DNA of 64,000 nucleotides from Ischnura elegans (lineage: Eukaryota; Arthropoda; Insecta; Odonata; Coenagrionidae): contig NW_025791658.1 of the NCBI RefSeq assembly GCF_921293095.1, positions 7,998,001 through 8,062,000 on the forward strand. The letters are read 5' to 3'. Positions 31,380-43,381 of this stretch are shown here, piece after piece. The translations under genes were made by a program, and so were the position numbers. The notes under the pieces are model-generated. The model searched no databases. It had not been told where the DNA came from and saw nothing but the letters and a program-made list of their open reading frames with translations. How positions within the stretch are numbered: the stretch's first letter is position 1; each line of letters opens with the position of its first letter.

Positions 31380-33830
31380 AAAATTCTAGGTATTATTTCG
31401 CAAATTTATTATCACATCAGTAAAACTACGAATTATTTTTTAATTTAAAAATTTAGGTTTCATTTCGTATTTTTACTATCTCAGCAGTAAAACTACGAAT
31501 TATTTTAGAATTTAAAATTCGAGGTGTCATTAGGCTTTCTTATTATTTTCTCAGCAGTAAAACTACGACACATTTTAGAATTTTAAATTCTAGCAGTCAT
31601 ACCGTATATGGATTATTTGAGCAGTAAAACTACGAATTATTTTAGAATTTAAAATTCTAAGGTGTCATTTTGTATTTTTATAATGTCAGCAGTAAAACGA
31701 CGAATTATTTCTGGAATTAAAAAATTTAGGTTTCATTTCGTATTTTTATTATCTCAACAGTAAAACATCGAATTATTTAATAATTTTAAATTCTAGGTGT
31801 CATATCGTATTTTTTTTTTCTCAACAGTAGAACTACGACTTATTTTAGAAATTAAAATTCTAGGTGACATTTCGTATTTTTATTATGTCACGAGTAAAAC
31901 TACGACTTATTTTAGAATTTAAAATTCTAGGTGTCATTTCGTATATTTATTACCTCAGCAGTAAAAATACGACTTATTTTAAAATTTTAAATTCTAGGTA
32001 TTAGTTCACAATTTTAATATAACAGTAGTAATACAACGAAATAATTTTGGATTTAAAAATAAAGTTGTCATTTCGTGTTTTTTAATTACGACACCAAAAA
32101 TATTAAATTCTAAATTCATTCGTAGTTTTACTGCGGAGATAATAAAAATACGAAATGACACCTAGAATATTAAATTTTAAAATAATTCGTAGTTTTGCTG
32201 CTGAGATGATAAAAATAAGAAATGACAAGATAATTTTAAATCCTACAATAATTCGTAGTTATACTGCTGAAATAAAAATTACGAAATGACACGTAGAATT
32301 TAAAATTCTAAAATAAGTCGTAGTTTTACTGCTGAAATAATAAAAATACGAAATGACACCTAGAATTTTGAATTTTAAAGAAATTCGTAGTTCTACAGCT
32401 GAGATAAAAATTACGAAATGACAAGTATAATTTAAAATTCTTAAATAATTTGTAGCTTTACTGCTGAGATAAGAAAAATACGAAATGACACCTAGAATTT
32501 TAAATTCTACAATAATTCGTAGCTTTACTGCTGAGATACGAAAAATACGAAATGACACCAAGAATTTTAAATTCTAAAATAATTCGTTGTTTACTGCTGA
32601 GATAATAAGAAAAACGAAAGGACACCTAAAATAATATATTGTAAAACATTTCGTAGTTTAATTGCTAAGATTTAAAAAAATACGAAATGACACCTAGAAG
32701 TTTAAATTCTAAAATAAATCGAAGGTTTACTGCTGATATAATAAAAATACGAAATGACACCAAGAATTTTAAATTCAAAATTAATTCGATGTTCTACTGT
32801 TGAGATAATAAAAATATGAAATGAAACCTAAAATTTGAAATTCTAAAATACGACGTAGTGTTACTGCTAAGATAATAAAAAAAACGAAATGACACCAAGA
32901 ATTATAAATTCTAAAATAATTCGTAGTTTTACTGGTGAGATACTAAAAATTCGAAATAATACCTTACAATTAAAATTCTAAAAAAAATCGTAGTTTTACT
33001 GCTGAGATAATAAAAATACGGAATGACAACAAGACTATTTAATTCTAAAATAATTCAATGTTTTACTGCTGAGATAGTAAAAATACGAAATGAAACCTAG
33101 ACTTTGAACTTCTAAAATATGTGGTAGTCTTACTGCTTTTACAATAAAAATACGAAATGACACCAAGAGTTTAAAATTCGAAAATAATTCGTAGTTTTAC
33201 TGCTGAGATAATAAAAAAACGAAATGACACCTAGAATTTAAAATTCTAAAATAAATCGTAGTTTTAGTGCTGAGATGATAAAAAAACGATATGACACCTA
33301 GAATTTAAAATTCTAAAAAAGGCGTAGTTTTATTGCTGAGATAATAAAAATACGAAATGTCACCTAGAATTTTAAATTCTAAAATAAGTACTGGTTCTAC
33401 TGTTGAGAATATAAAAATACGAAATGATACCTATGAATAATAATTCTAAAATAAATCGTAGTTTTAGTGCTGAGATGATAAAAAAACGGTAAAAGCGGTA
33501 AAACTACGACTTATTTTAAAATTTAATATTCTAGGCATTATTTCGCAATTTTATTATTACAGCAGTAAAACTACGAATTATATTTTATTTTAAAAATTTA
33601 GTTGTCATTTCGTATTTTTATTATCTCTGCAGAATATTACGACTTTTTTTAGAATTTTAAATCCTAGGTGTCATTTCGTATTTTTATTATCTCAGCAGTA
33701 AAACTACGAGTTATTTTAGAATTTAAACTTCTAGGTGTCATTTCGTATTTTTTTAATCTCAGCAGTAAAACTACTTCTTTTTTTAGAATTTAAAATTCTT
33801 GGTGTCATTTTTCGTTTCCTTTTATAGCTC
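31380..33830. repeat. ~67-bp satellite with two orientation switches
   Basis: About 36 diverged units around the core 'tcatttcgtatttttattat' + 'ctcagcagtaaaactacgaa' + 'ttattttagaatttaaaatt'. Plus orientation over 31380-32090, reverse complement over 32091-33490, plus again over 33491-33830. Each unit contains the near-palindrome AGAATTTAAAATTCT. Open frames within it (e.g. 32259-32561) are periodic artefacts. Confidence 0.88.
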
Positions 33831-34008
33831 ACCACTTTTTAACCGGGCGTTTGATAGTGAGATGTCTACGCATTGCTGATGAAGGAATATGTTATGTATC
33901 CCATGTAACTGCTTGCTTTGCCATGTGTCTTCTAGCTCCTCTTTTTTTCTTCATCTATTGCGTTGTCTCTGACGTTAAGGTGGAGTGGTGTTGCTCTATC
34001 ATCATTTT

Positions 34009-34510
34009 TTATGACTGACTTATATAGTTACTCGTCTCGCTTTTTTGGAAGAAGTCATTTTTAAGTGTATCTATAATTCTGTTATGTAGGTGCTTAATGC
34101 GTATTAAACCTCTACCACCATTATTTCTTTTAATATATAACCTTTTGATAGCAGCATTTGGATGATGTGCTTTATTATCTGTTAATGCTTTCCTTGTCAT
34201 TCTATCTAGGTCTTCTAAACCTGTATTCGTCCAATGAATAACACCAAATGTATACGTTAAAGTTGGAACATCAAATGTATTGATGGCATTTGTTGTATTC
34301 CTGCTATTTAACAATGTTTTAAGTATAAGTTGAAGCCTATTTTTATATTCTCTAGCGCCTTTTTCCTTAATTTCTTTCAGTGGGATTTGAGTGTTCTGCA
34401 GTATGCCAAGATATTTCTATTTTTTATGTTCTTCCATGTTTTCGATTTTTCCGCCATCTAAAAGAATATCTTGCCCTCTTATTGTTATTATTATATACAC
34501 ACAAAAACAA
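34009..34510 (-). pseudogene. Non-LTR reverse transcriptase fragment (post-palm region)
   Basis: Minus-strand frame: GQDILLDGGKIENMEEHKK, stop, KYLGILQNTQIPLKEIKEKG, NTTNAINTFDVPTLTYTFG, IHWTNTGLEDLDRMTRKAL, KRLYIKRNNGGRGLI. This matches the region after the palm in a non-LTR reverse transcriptase (KYLGI block, then VPxLxYxFGxIxW). One in-frame stop, and both ends truncated. Confidence 0.7.
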
Positions 34511-34942
34511 CGGTGTTCAATTTTTGGAACACTAGTAACAGGAACGGGCTGGATTGCCCTCCCGACGATCCTGTGTTCCCCTTGTACGATTAAGTACGAC
34601 GCAAAATAAACGGAAAAAGCGCTTCCAGATATTGCAACATCCTTTGGGCGTGACAAATGACGAGTTGGCTCCGTCTGCCGAATTCTTTTTCGTCGCCACT
34701 ATTGCGGACGACAAGGTTGCGCAAAATTTGACCTTAAAGAGGAAGGTAGTTCCGGGCAGGGAGATAGACGCGAGAGGTCGACCAACGAGAGAAGCCACAG
34801 GGCCACCAGTGTCATCACATCCAATTTCCTTGTCTAAACGTAAGTCCAACCCATAGTTCTTCTTTACTATTATTCTTTATGGTCTCGTTTCTGCATAAAT
34901 GTGTTTTCTGAGCTAGAAAAGTTAATTTATATTAGCTATAAT
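34511..34942 (+). repeat. Segmental duplication, copy B, left start
   Basis: 34780-34942 aligns with 27575-27760. An open frame at 34554-34856 ends near the GTAAGT donor at ~34841, but it has no recognisable domain and no conserved frame in copy A. Confidence 0.45.
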
Positions 34943-35377
34943 TAGAGATGCGTGAAAATCGCAAATGCGATGACTGGACATTTATGATACTTTTACGCAA
35001 ATTTGCCTTTTTTCGACGGCGAAATTCGTACTTTTTTTGCCGAGCGCAGTTTTAATGCTCCGCCCACACTCATCGCTTAAAGCATGTGAGCTGACGGGCC
35101 AGCTGCTAGGTTGGCTGGGACTCTACGTGGCCGCGAACTACAAGTGAGTGCGAGCAAGCTTCACCTCCGCCACTGTATGTCTCATTCCTTAATTTATAAT
35201 TGTTCTACGCCGTAATTATTTAAAATATTCTGCATTTTGTCATATTACTGAGTTTCACTACATCCTATCATCAGCTACCTCATTATGAAAATAAAAAATA
35301 GACGCAAACAAATGCGATAACCTGTTATTGAAAGTGCGACAAAATAAAAATAAAAGTGCGATTTTCACGTATGTCTA
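34943..35377. mobile_element. hAT-like MITE with 8-bp target duplication
   Basis: Exact 8-bp duplication GCTATAAT at 34935-34942 and 35378-35385. Terminal inverted repeats TAGA(G/C)AT(G/A)CGTGAAAATCGC with two mismatches. 435 bp, no ORF of note. TAGAGATG-type ends and 8-bp target are diagnostic of hAT. Copy A of the duplication carries the empty site near 27770. Confidence 0.8.
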
Positions 35378-35443
35378 GCTATAATATAAGTAAGTACCGT
35401 GCAAATCAATCTTATAGTTCCCCTTGCCAAACAATTTTGGATA

Positions 35444-35801
35444 TAGTCTGTATACCGTGGGTCGGCGTACGGGTCTGCCGGGTTCCAGAGTCCGTCCCAT
35501 AGTTTTTCTGTTCGGTCCTTACCTCCACCCAGCGCATTGTGGGCGGAAATGGAAAAAAAGCTGGCCAAAACCCCAATTATCACTACTTTTTTAAATACAT
35601 AAGCTGCATAGTATTGTTCTATAATGTCTATAAACCCAAATACGTTAACTTTTTTATATGTTTATCTTTATTTTATGCGTAATATCCTTCGAAATGTGAT
35701 GAAAAATCGCAAAATTCCAAATTTACGTTTTAAGCCGCGGTGCTCGCGGACCACATCAGGTAGTTGCCGGCTCCATGCGCCACCCCACGGTATGCAGACT
35801 A
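35444..35801. mobile_element. TIR element with TA target duplication
   Basis: Ends TAGTCTGTATACCGTGGG and its inverted counterpart CCCACGGTATGCAGACTA, flanked by TA. Missing from copy A near 27840. Non-coding. Confidence 0.65.
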
Positions 35802-36658
35802 TAAGTGCCTTTAATTAATTCAGATAAATTTCAATCTATCGGAATAATTGTACATAGATAGAATATCGCATTGAAGCAATATGGATAAGTGTAAATAATA
35901 TGTTGCATGAATGCATTTTTGTCCGTACAGTCACTCAGTCAGTACACGACATTAATTGAATTTCCGTGACGACAGTAAATACGCTGCTGCGTGCTTCTAT
36001 TGAATGCATTATTTTATCGATCATAACTTCATTTACTAAATTTGTTAGCTTTAAGATTTATTTGATTGGGTAGCTTATAATTTATTTCCATTATGAGTTT
36101 CAGCATCGCATTTCATCTAAATGGAAAACAAAATTGTTAGTGAAAAGGCGAATCTAAGGAAAGTCGTTTTGATATTACTTTTAGAAAAGTAAAGCAGGTG
36201 GACTGTTGGTCTTGTTCTCATGAGACCGTTAATAAGGAATATGGCCTTGTAATTTCATCGATCTCGTACGAACGGAATTGTACGGAAAGGAAAAATAGTT
36301 ATTTCTCATTAACTTAACAATGATAATAGAAATGGATATAAAATTAAAATCAAGGTCATTATGGAAGCTTAAAGATAACGAAATACTTATTTTAGCAGCC
36401 CCGTAATACTCCGAAAATATCTGACTTCTACGCTAAACAGCATAGGATAAAATCACTCTGATAGATGTATCTTCATATCCATATACCTTTTGTTAGTAAT
36501 CATTCGTAGTAAACATTTTTCTTACTTACATAAGGTGTTTTGCTGTCCAAAAATGTCATGTAAGTTTTATTAACCCATAGTATTGATTCAAAATGCGTCT
36601 ATCGAATTCACAGTTGTGTCACCCACTATAACAAAAGAATTCGTTTTTTACAATACTA
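35802..36658 (+). repeat. Segmental duplication, copy B, middle
   Basis: Colinear with 27850-28041 and, after 36225, with 29880-30480. Between 36055 and 36225 it has sequence not found in copy A, where the 1.8 kb 28042-29872 unit sits instead. No gene supported. Confidence 0.55.
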
Positions 36659-37140
36659 AATATATAAAATGATGTTTCCTGGAGTTTAGGTCAATAAATT
36701 AATATTTAGCAGCCAACGTTTCGTTTTATTTTAAAAACATCTTCAGGGCTATGACATCGATAACCTCAGCAAAATTTATTTTTATTTAATACATCAAAAT
36801 TAATGGTAACCTAGGTTGTGGCAATACCGTAGAAACCAAATATCAATAAATGTATTCAAAGTTTAGAGGTATGTCAAAATTTTTTCTGTATATTCCATTC
36901 TGTTCAGATATATATGTTTATATATATATATTTCTATATATTATATTGTTTATAAAAAAAACCGATTGTTCCTTTTTTATGTATATATATTGTATATTGC
37001 CTTATTCTCTGCATTTTATATTGTTTCACATTTTTTTTTCCTAACACAGCCCTGAAGATGTTTTTAAAATAAAACGAAACGTTGGCTGCTAAATATTAAT
37101 TTATTGACCTAAACTCCAGGAAACATCATTTTATATATTA
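36659..37140. repeat. Foldback element with hammerhead-like arms
   Basis: Arms of ~95 bp (36659-36750 and 37050-37140) are near-perfect inverted copies. Each contains CCTGAAGAT, a GTTTT/AAAAC stem and GAAACGTTGGC (minus strand 36712-36748, plus strand 37051-37087). The AT-rich middle encodes nothing recognisable. It interrupts segmental copy B. Confidence 0.65.
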
Positions 37141-37882
37141 AAATAAGGTCAGGAAAAAGAAAAAAAAATAATAATACTAAATATCACAAATTAAAATCAC
37201 AGTAAGGGTTTCAGTGGCACACATTAGTAAAACAGATAATAGCGGATAATCAAATGCAGGGAAAGTAGTTTTTTATTGCTGGTTGGAAAACAGATCGAGT
37301 GGAGTGCCTATCACTGCCAAATGTGACCTTTAAAATAAGGACTATGTCGTTCGATTAAATTTTCGTTCATCTCACCAAAAACGAATCATAATTAGAAGTA
37401 TTTGAGGCTTTTCCCCTAAAATTTAATTTGCGATAAGATATCGATAAAAAAATAACCGTTGGCATGCCGACTGAAAGATAACTAAATTTTTATATTACCA
37501 GTTAATTTATACACTTAAATTTTTGGACATAAACGGTTACTATCATAGGAGAAAAGGAAACTTATCGATATAATTTCATCATGAAATATTACTAAAGAAA
37601 ATACTTTTCATGAGTTTATAGTACGTTACTGTCTTAGCTTACTGTTAAAACTCTCACCCCAGAAAATAAAATAATGAGTCTGCAAAGGTGAGCTATCGAA
37701 AACACACTTGCGTAGACTATAATTTCGATTCTAAATTTATGATTCGATTCATTTTACTTTTGCTTTTTTCACACAATCATTGTTGTTTTTCCTATAACTT
37801 TCAGTGCCATACTTTGTTCAACAAAAAAGTTATTGGCGAATAATGCGTGTTCAAAGATATTGGAATCGATATAATTCACTCA
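37141..37882. other. Copy B sequence and unassigned AT-rich DNA
   Basis: 37730-37882 aligns with 30500-30640. 37255-37400 resembles 46870-46980. No gene recognised. Confidence 0.4.
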
Positions 37883-37886
37883 TTAA

Positions 37887-38417
37887 CCCGGTAACGCCTC
37901 AATTGAAAACTTTATGCGATTTTTATGGAAATCATTTATCTAAATGTCAATGAAACTCTCAGTAATTAGGTGCAAAATTAATTCTTTTACCACTAAGAGT
38001 TACGCCAAGCGGTACCATATGGTACCACCAACATATTTCGCATCATAACATCCCAAATATTAGGCTTACATCAAATAATCATACTTTATACAAGACATAA
38101 GGGTAGTAGTAAAATAGTAATTACATAATAAAACCTTTGCAATAGCAATACATGGGGCGTAAGTAAAGAAAATGAAATGATTGCTTTGAAAAATTCCGTT
38201 TTATTTTGGGCTAGTTGATAATTCTCAAACTTCAAACGGCTTTAAATGCGTTAAATGCAGCCATTGAAATACCAAACTTTTAGAAAATGTCATTAAAAAT
38301 GTTCTCAGCAATTTAAAACTCTCAACAATCCTAATACATTACGATAAATAGTATAAAAGTTACGTTTAAAACTGCACTACCGGCTGGTACCATTTGGTGC
38401 CGCATGGTGTTAATGGG
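37887..38417 (+). mobile_element. piggyBac-type MITE, family Y copy 1
   Basis: TTAA at 37883-37886 and 38418-38421. Termini CCCGGTAACGCC and GGTGTTAATGGG. 531 bp. Contains the palindrome GGTACCATATGGTACC near 38020. Copy A of the segmental duplication (near 30645) lacks it, giving the empty site. Second copy: 47245-47772, inverted. Confidence 0.8.
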
Positions 38418-38421
38418 TTAA

Positions 38422-38979
38422 TCTATCGAGTGGAATGGCCCTCAGTGGAAAAAGTTGACTTCAATCCTCTGGACAGGCAGGTAGTCAAGAAATTCAAGAT
38501 CGCATTCATCAACAAAAATGGCAACAATGAATTTGCAAGAGCAAGATACTTTTCGGATTTCAATAATGAATAAAACAAGATGGTGAGGATGCGAAATACC
38601 CTCAACGGTTTTTCTTGAAGATTTGTCTGACGCCTGTCTATTCATATAAACCCGAACGGCATAATCCAAAGTTGAAACTTCTCTGACCTCCACAATGGAA
38701 AATCGAAAATTGTTTTCACCGCGACAGTTGCTTCAACACATGAATTTTCCAAGATAGTCAATTATCAATAAAAAATCTAGTTTTTTTTATATTTAAAGGA
38801 ATTTTTTTCGCTATTACAGAAAGATGTGAAATAAATCCAGAGGAAGGTCCATAAAAAAGCATGAAAAAAAATATGAAAGCGACCAGGATCAACTACCAGA
38901 AAAATTATAACTTGTTGTCCCAACGATATTAGACGATTTGTCGATGAAAGAGAAAAAACTAAAGATGAAATCGTTGGAG
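38422..38979. other. End of copy B, then unassigned
   Basis: First ~40 bp align with 30660-30700. The rest has no recognised feature. Confidence 0.4.
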
Positions 38980-39850
38980 ACTGATAGTGGGGAGCAATGC
39001 GGTTTCGAGCGACTTACGGTCCAATATTATTCCGACCCTGCTGGGCGCGATTCGTCGTACAGAATACTGAACAGTACTGGCGCTAAGTAAATTTTGAGAA
39101 TTACGTCTGCCGGTGGAGTTAAAGCACGTATTATGGACGTTCAGAATAACGTATTGCAACAGAGTCGGAATGCGCAATATTATTACGCCTTATAAATGTA
39201 AAGGGTGTTTCAAAAAGGACTTTACAACTTTGAAAATTCATATAAATTTTATTAAACAAGGTACAGAGCTGGTTTTGGTGGTTTTTTAAAGGAAAAACCT
39301 TTAATTTTTTACCTAAAACTATAAATGTTCTATGTGGCTTCCGTTGGTTATTCTGCAGACATCCCATCGGTAGTCTCACTTTGTCTAACTTGCTCAACGA
39401 CTTCGTCAGATGTGCTTGGACGATCTGAGGATTTTTTATGTTCCACTGAGCACCCTGTTTCTACAAAACACCTATGCCACTTATAAATTGTAGGCCTACT
39501 AGGAGAATCTTTAGCGTACTTGGTACGAAAATTTCGCTGAACTGTAGTCGCAGACTTCGATTCCTCAAACCAAAACACACAACTAGCACACTCCGGTCCA
39601 GTGAAGGCATCCATCTTTAACGTAACTGTCACTAGCGCTTGTGCAGCGTGATAAGGTACTAGCGGACTATGCAAGTCCAAAGTTTAACTAATTTCCTTTA
39701 AAACAACACCACAAACAGCCCTGTAACCTTGTTGAATAAAATTTATATGAATTTTCAAAGTTGTAAAGTCCTTTTTGAAACACCCTGTATATGCGAATAG
39801 CACGTTGTAATTCCATCCAGAATGACGGCCGTAGAGTTGATCGAGGGTAA
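38980..39850 (-). repeat. Unknown interspersed repeat Z (reverse copy) split by a mariner-like element
   Basis: 38980-39201 plus 39787-39850, read on the minus strand, align with 43130-43380 ('tattctggatggaattaca', 'ttcgcatata', 'gtattctgtac', 'cctgc...ggaataatatt'). The mariner-like element 39202-39786 lies exactly at the TATA of 'cgcatata'. Confidence 0.6.
39202..39786 (-). mobile_element. mariner-like element, internally deleted
   Basis: Long inverted ends (AGGGTGTTTCAAAAAGGAC... and its complement, ~70 bp) with TA at the insertion site. A minus-strand frame (39348-39680) reads CVFWFEESKSATTVQRNFRT...SRPTIYKWHRCFVETGCSVEH...DRPSTSDEVVEQVRQ. This is the helix-turn-helix DNA-binding region found in mariner-related insect transposases (DUF4817-like). 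The catalytic domain is missing. Confidence 0.7.
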
Positions 39851-39927
39851 AAGACCGAGGTGTGAGGAAAGAGGAAGTTCGATTCGTTAATCTCGAGACA
39901 ACAGAAAATCAAGTATTGTTCATCTGC

Positions 39928-40050
39928 GCCTCATCAGGAGATGCAGAAACGGAGCTCCATGACCAGCCGCGCTCGGCATGGCATCGCCTACAACAAAAGA
40001 GCTTTTACCACCAGGAAATACATGCTCCCACAAAATGCTGGAGCTAGGCC
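39928..40050 (+). pseudogene. mariner-like transposase fragment
   Basis: Frame SSGDAETELHDQPRSAWHRL...KSFYHQEIHAPTK closely matches the piece at 31255-31370. It starts abruptly next to the repeat Z boundary. Confidence 0.55.
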
Positions 40051-41344
40051 TTAGAACGTAATGGATACTCTTTAGAAAAATAGGGCATGGACAAAGACAT
40101 GTTGATGCATATTGTCACCAAATTCTGAATCATTACAATCAATTTGTTCTGAGTTTAAAACGGGTATTACTTTTTGAACTTCCCACGTAAATTAAAAATA
40201 TTACATATAAACAACGTTTTTCTTGCCACCTTAAAAGAAGAAAATAAATTTCTCGTCTGCGTCTTGATACATCTCATGTCGTGATCGTCGTCATATCTGC
40301 GCCTTGATATGAATTGTCTTGATATGAGTTGTTAAATGATTTTCAAATGGTGGGATACTGTATGACAATCATTGCGACCAATACGGAAACGTTTGGTGCA
40401 TATAAGGTTGCATGCTGTGTTTGCAAAAAATATTAATTTAGATTACTATCATTTACAGATGGGATTTACATCGTTATTTAAATTGATAATATCTGCTTTT
40501 AATTGATACTTTACACTATTATTAAGGTTATTTAAAATTCAGTTTATATTGAATGAGAAGGTTATGCTCAGTACTTAACATTTAAACGTGTTAGAAATTA
40601 GAACCTAATGAGTTGATTTATTAATATTAATATTTTAGAAGCCACCAGATAACGTTTAAGTACTCAGCAATTGTGCATGAATGGTTTATTACCTCACACG
40701 CAATGTTTGAAGATTTAATATCTGAGCGTTTTTGATTCTGTAATAGTTATCATACATCATTTAAATCTTCAGCTATTCAAATTTGTTGATTTTGGATAAG
40801 AATATGGTTGGTAAATGAAATAGCAGTTTGATTAGAATTTTTAAGAGAAATGTCACCTATTCAGAAACTTCAGGTTAAGAATATAGAATGTCGTCTACAT
40901 ATGTATACCAGTATATTGTGTTATTTGTCGTAGTTTAATTTGAGCTCAAAATTCTTTTCTCCAAGTTATTCATCAAAATCTCTGGTAAGAGAGGAGAAAA
41001 AGGGGAATCTATAGCAAGCCCTTCCGGAAGTTTAAAAACTTGGTTATTGGATCTGACATAATCATGATATTAATAATAAATACATTTTTTCTTCTATTCT
41101 TGACCTCTATTTTTTAACGATTTGAGCTCTTCGAGTTCTTATCATGTATCACCCTTGCTAACTATAGCGTAAACAATAGCCATACTTTCGATTTGGGCAA
41201 ACCGAAATATTAGATTATTCAATTAATGTGAAAAAATTCAAAGAAATGGTTAACATGTTTAAATCAATCGACAGCTGTAATAAAAAATCAAATATTCAGA
41301 ATTTTCGTATAATTTATTTTCATTTAATCGATGGAAAGTGATGG
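40051..41344. other. Unassigned AT-rich sequence
   Basis: No gene, RNA or repeat match recognised. Confidence 0.5.
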
Positions 41345-41490
41345 TATCCAACGTAATTAAATATTTACCTTTCCTTTAATCGCGAAAAATAGATATCGTC
41401 ATTTTAAAATCAAAACGCGTGAAAAACGTACTCAAGGAGTGATAATATTTCGATTTAGGCAATTTAAAAAATAGGAAACTAACCTATTGT
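41345..41490 (-). mobile_element. TIR element family X, terminal fragment
   Basis: Reverse match to the first ~140 bp of 58017-58669 ('cgcgaaaaatagatatcgtc', 'tttcgatttaggca', 'ataggaaactaacctat'). Confidence 0.5.
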
Positions 41491-42354
41491 CTAATATCCA
41501 CGAAAACTTAGAAGAAAACAGCCTATTATTCTACAGAACCACTTCTTACACCAACGCATTCTATTTTGACCGAGCATAATTTGAGACATATATATCCCTT
41601 GGGTCCTAAAGGGTAAATGATGCATTATTATTATAAAAGGTTTGACTACATTTTAATAGCTACTCTAGCTGCAATATATTTTTGATAAAAAATTGTTTCT
41701 CAGTGAAAGTAGTCTTTGAATTTATCACAATATTTATTGTTCGGACAAATCCTACAGGGAAATATGCCATTTTATGACGCAACAATCTTCAAGTAATGTT
41801 TTTATTTCCACCTATAGTCACATTTTACGTCATAATATTGCTGAAATGCCGTTATTTATAAACATTTTTATATTAAATATTTGGTAAATTGTCAAAAACC
41901 ATTTCAAACAATATATTTGCACTTGAAAACCATTTCCCAGGGTACCGCCCAATAGAATGCTTACGAACACCTCTCGCGCGAAGTAACGAAGCGGGACACT
42001 TCCCTTTAACTTGATTTACCCATGTTAAGTGACCATTTGTTTTTAACTTTTACGATCATAGTAGAAGGAAAAATCGATAAGAAAATCGCTTTTGGCAATC
42101 TGTTAAGCTCCACCCCATCATGTAAGCCCGTAATTTTACTTAGAGTTCATCGGATTTTGGTAAATCATTTTTCAGACAAAAAAAGGACATTTATTGCGGA
42201 TGATATACAATTTATTTACAATATCCGTTTTTTAGACAGAACTTACGTTTGCAATGTGATTATCTAACTGCAGGTGATAATCAAATATAACACTCCAAGA
42301 TATTTCACTGTTTTTCCACTTTGCTGAGAGGGAAAATGTGAGCAGAATCTTAAA
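41491..42354. other. Unassigned sequence
   Basis: No feature recognised. Confidence 0.45.
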
Positions 42355-43381
42355 TTGTTTCAGGCAATAATATGCGTAATCTCCTGTTTGCGCAGTTTTT
42401 AAGTCGTTCGTAACCGCAAACTGCCCACTATCACTCCCCGTTCTTCCTTTAGATAAGAATTGAACATCCTTTTTCGTCATAACCTCCTCATTCCACCATG
42501 ATCAACTCTAACGTCGCTATTCTGAAAGGAATTACACCGTGCTATTCGCATATATAACGGCACAAGGAGTAATATGATTGCATTTTCCGACATCGTTGCA
42601 AAACGGTATTCTGTACACCCTAATATAATCCATAGTATATGAAGTAATTTTCTATAGCCTGGTTGAACCATAACACCGTCATAAATAACATGAGCTCCAA
42701 AGTTTAAAGAGAAATTTATTTGAACGTTAAATGTTTTCAGGCAATCGTAATCGCATTCTCTTGTTTTCGCAGTTTTTAATTAATCTGAAACCGCAAACTG
42801 TCCACCATCACTCCCCATTCTTCCTTTAGATAATATTTCAGCTTCCTTTTTCCTCAAATGTCCCGCATTTCCCCTTTGATCGACTCTACGGTCGTTATTC
42901 TGGATGGAATCACGCCGTGCTAATCGCCAATATCACGGGAGAAGTCGCAGTAATATTGCGTTATCTGACCCTGTTGTAAACTCAACGGTAAATTGTTTCA
43001 GCCAATCCTTTAATCCATTGTTTTCGCAGATTTTAAGACATTCGAAACAACGAACTGCCCACCATCACAACCCTTTTTCCCTTGAGATAAGAACTGAATT
43101 TCCTCTCTCCTCAAACCTTGCTCTTATTCCTTAGGCTACAGCCACTATTCCGGATGGAATTACACCGTGTATTTCGCATATATAACGGTAGAAGGCGCAT
43201 TAGTATTGCGTATTCCGATCTTGTTGCAAAACAGGATTCCGTACGGGCGTAATCCATACTTCAACTCCACCGGTAGACGTACTTCTCAAAAAATTTTTTA
43301 TCGCCCATACAATTCAGTATTCTGTACGGCAAATTATGCCCGGTAAGGTGGGAATAATATTATACCGTAAGTTGCCCTTAA
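42355..43381 (+). repeat. Unknown repeat Z, three tandem copies
   Basis: Units beginning near 42355, 42735 and 43000 share, in order, 'tgtttcaggcaat', 'ttttcgcagttttta', 'aaccgcaaactg(c/t)ccac', 'cttcctttagata', 'tattctg(g)a' and 'ggaattacaccgtg'. A further partial unit is at 46526-46620, beyond the second piggyBac, and a reverse copy at 38980-39850. Function unknown. Confidence 0.65.

Noticed and set aside
32259..32561. 100-aa open frame on the minus strand
   Set aside because: Produced by the satellite periodicity.
31380..33830. CRISPR-like array
   Set aside because: Repeats are diverged, contiguous and without unique spacers, in eukaryotic DNA: a satellite.
34554..34856. 100-aa open frame ending at a GTAAGT donor
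   Set aside because: No domain, and the frame is not conserved in the paralogous copy at 27540-27670.
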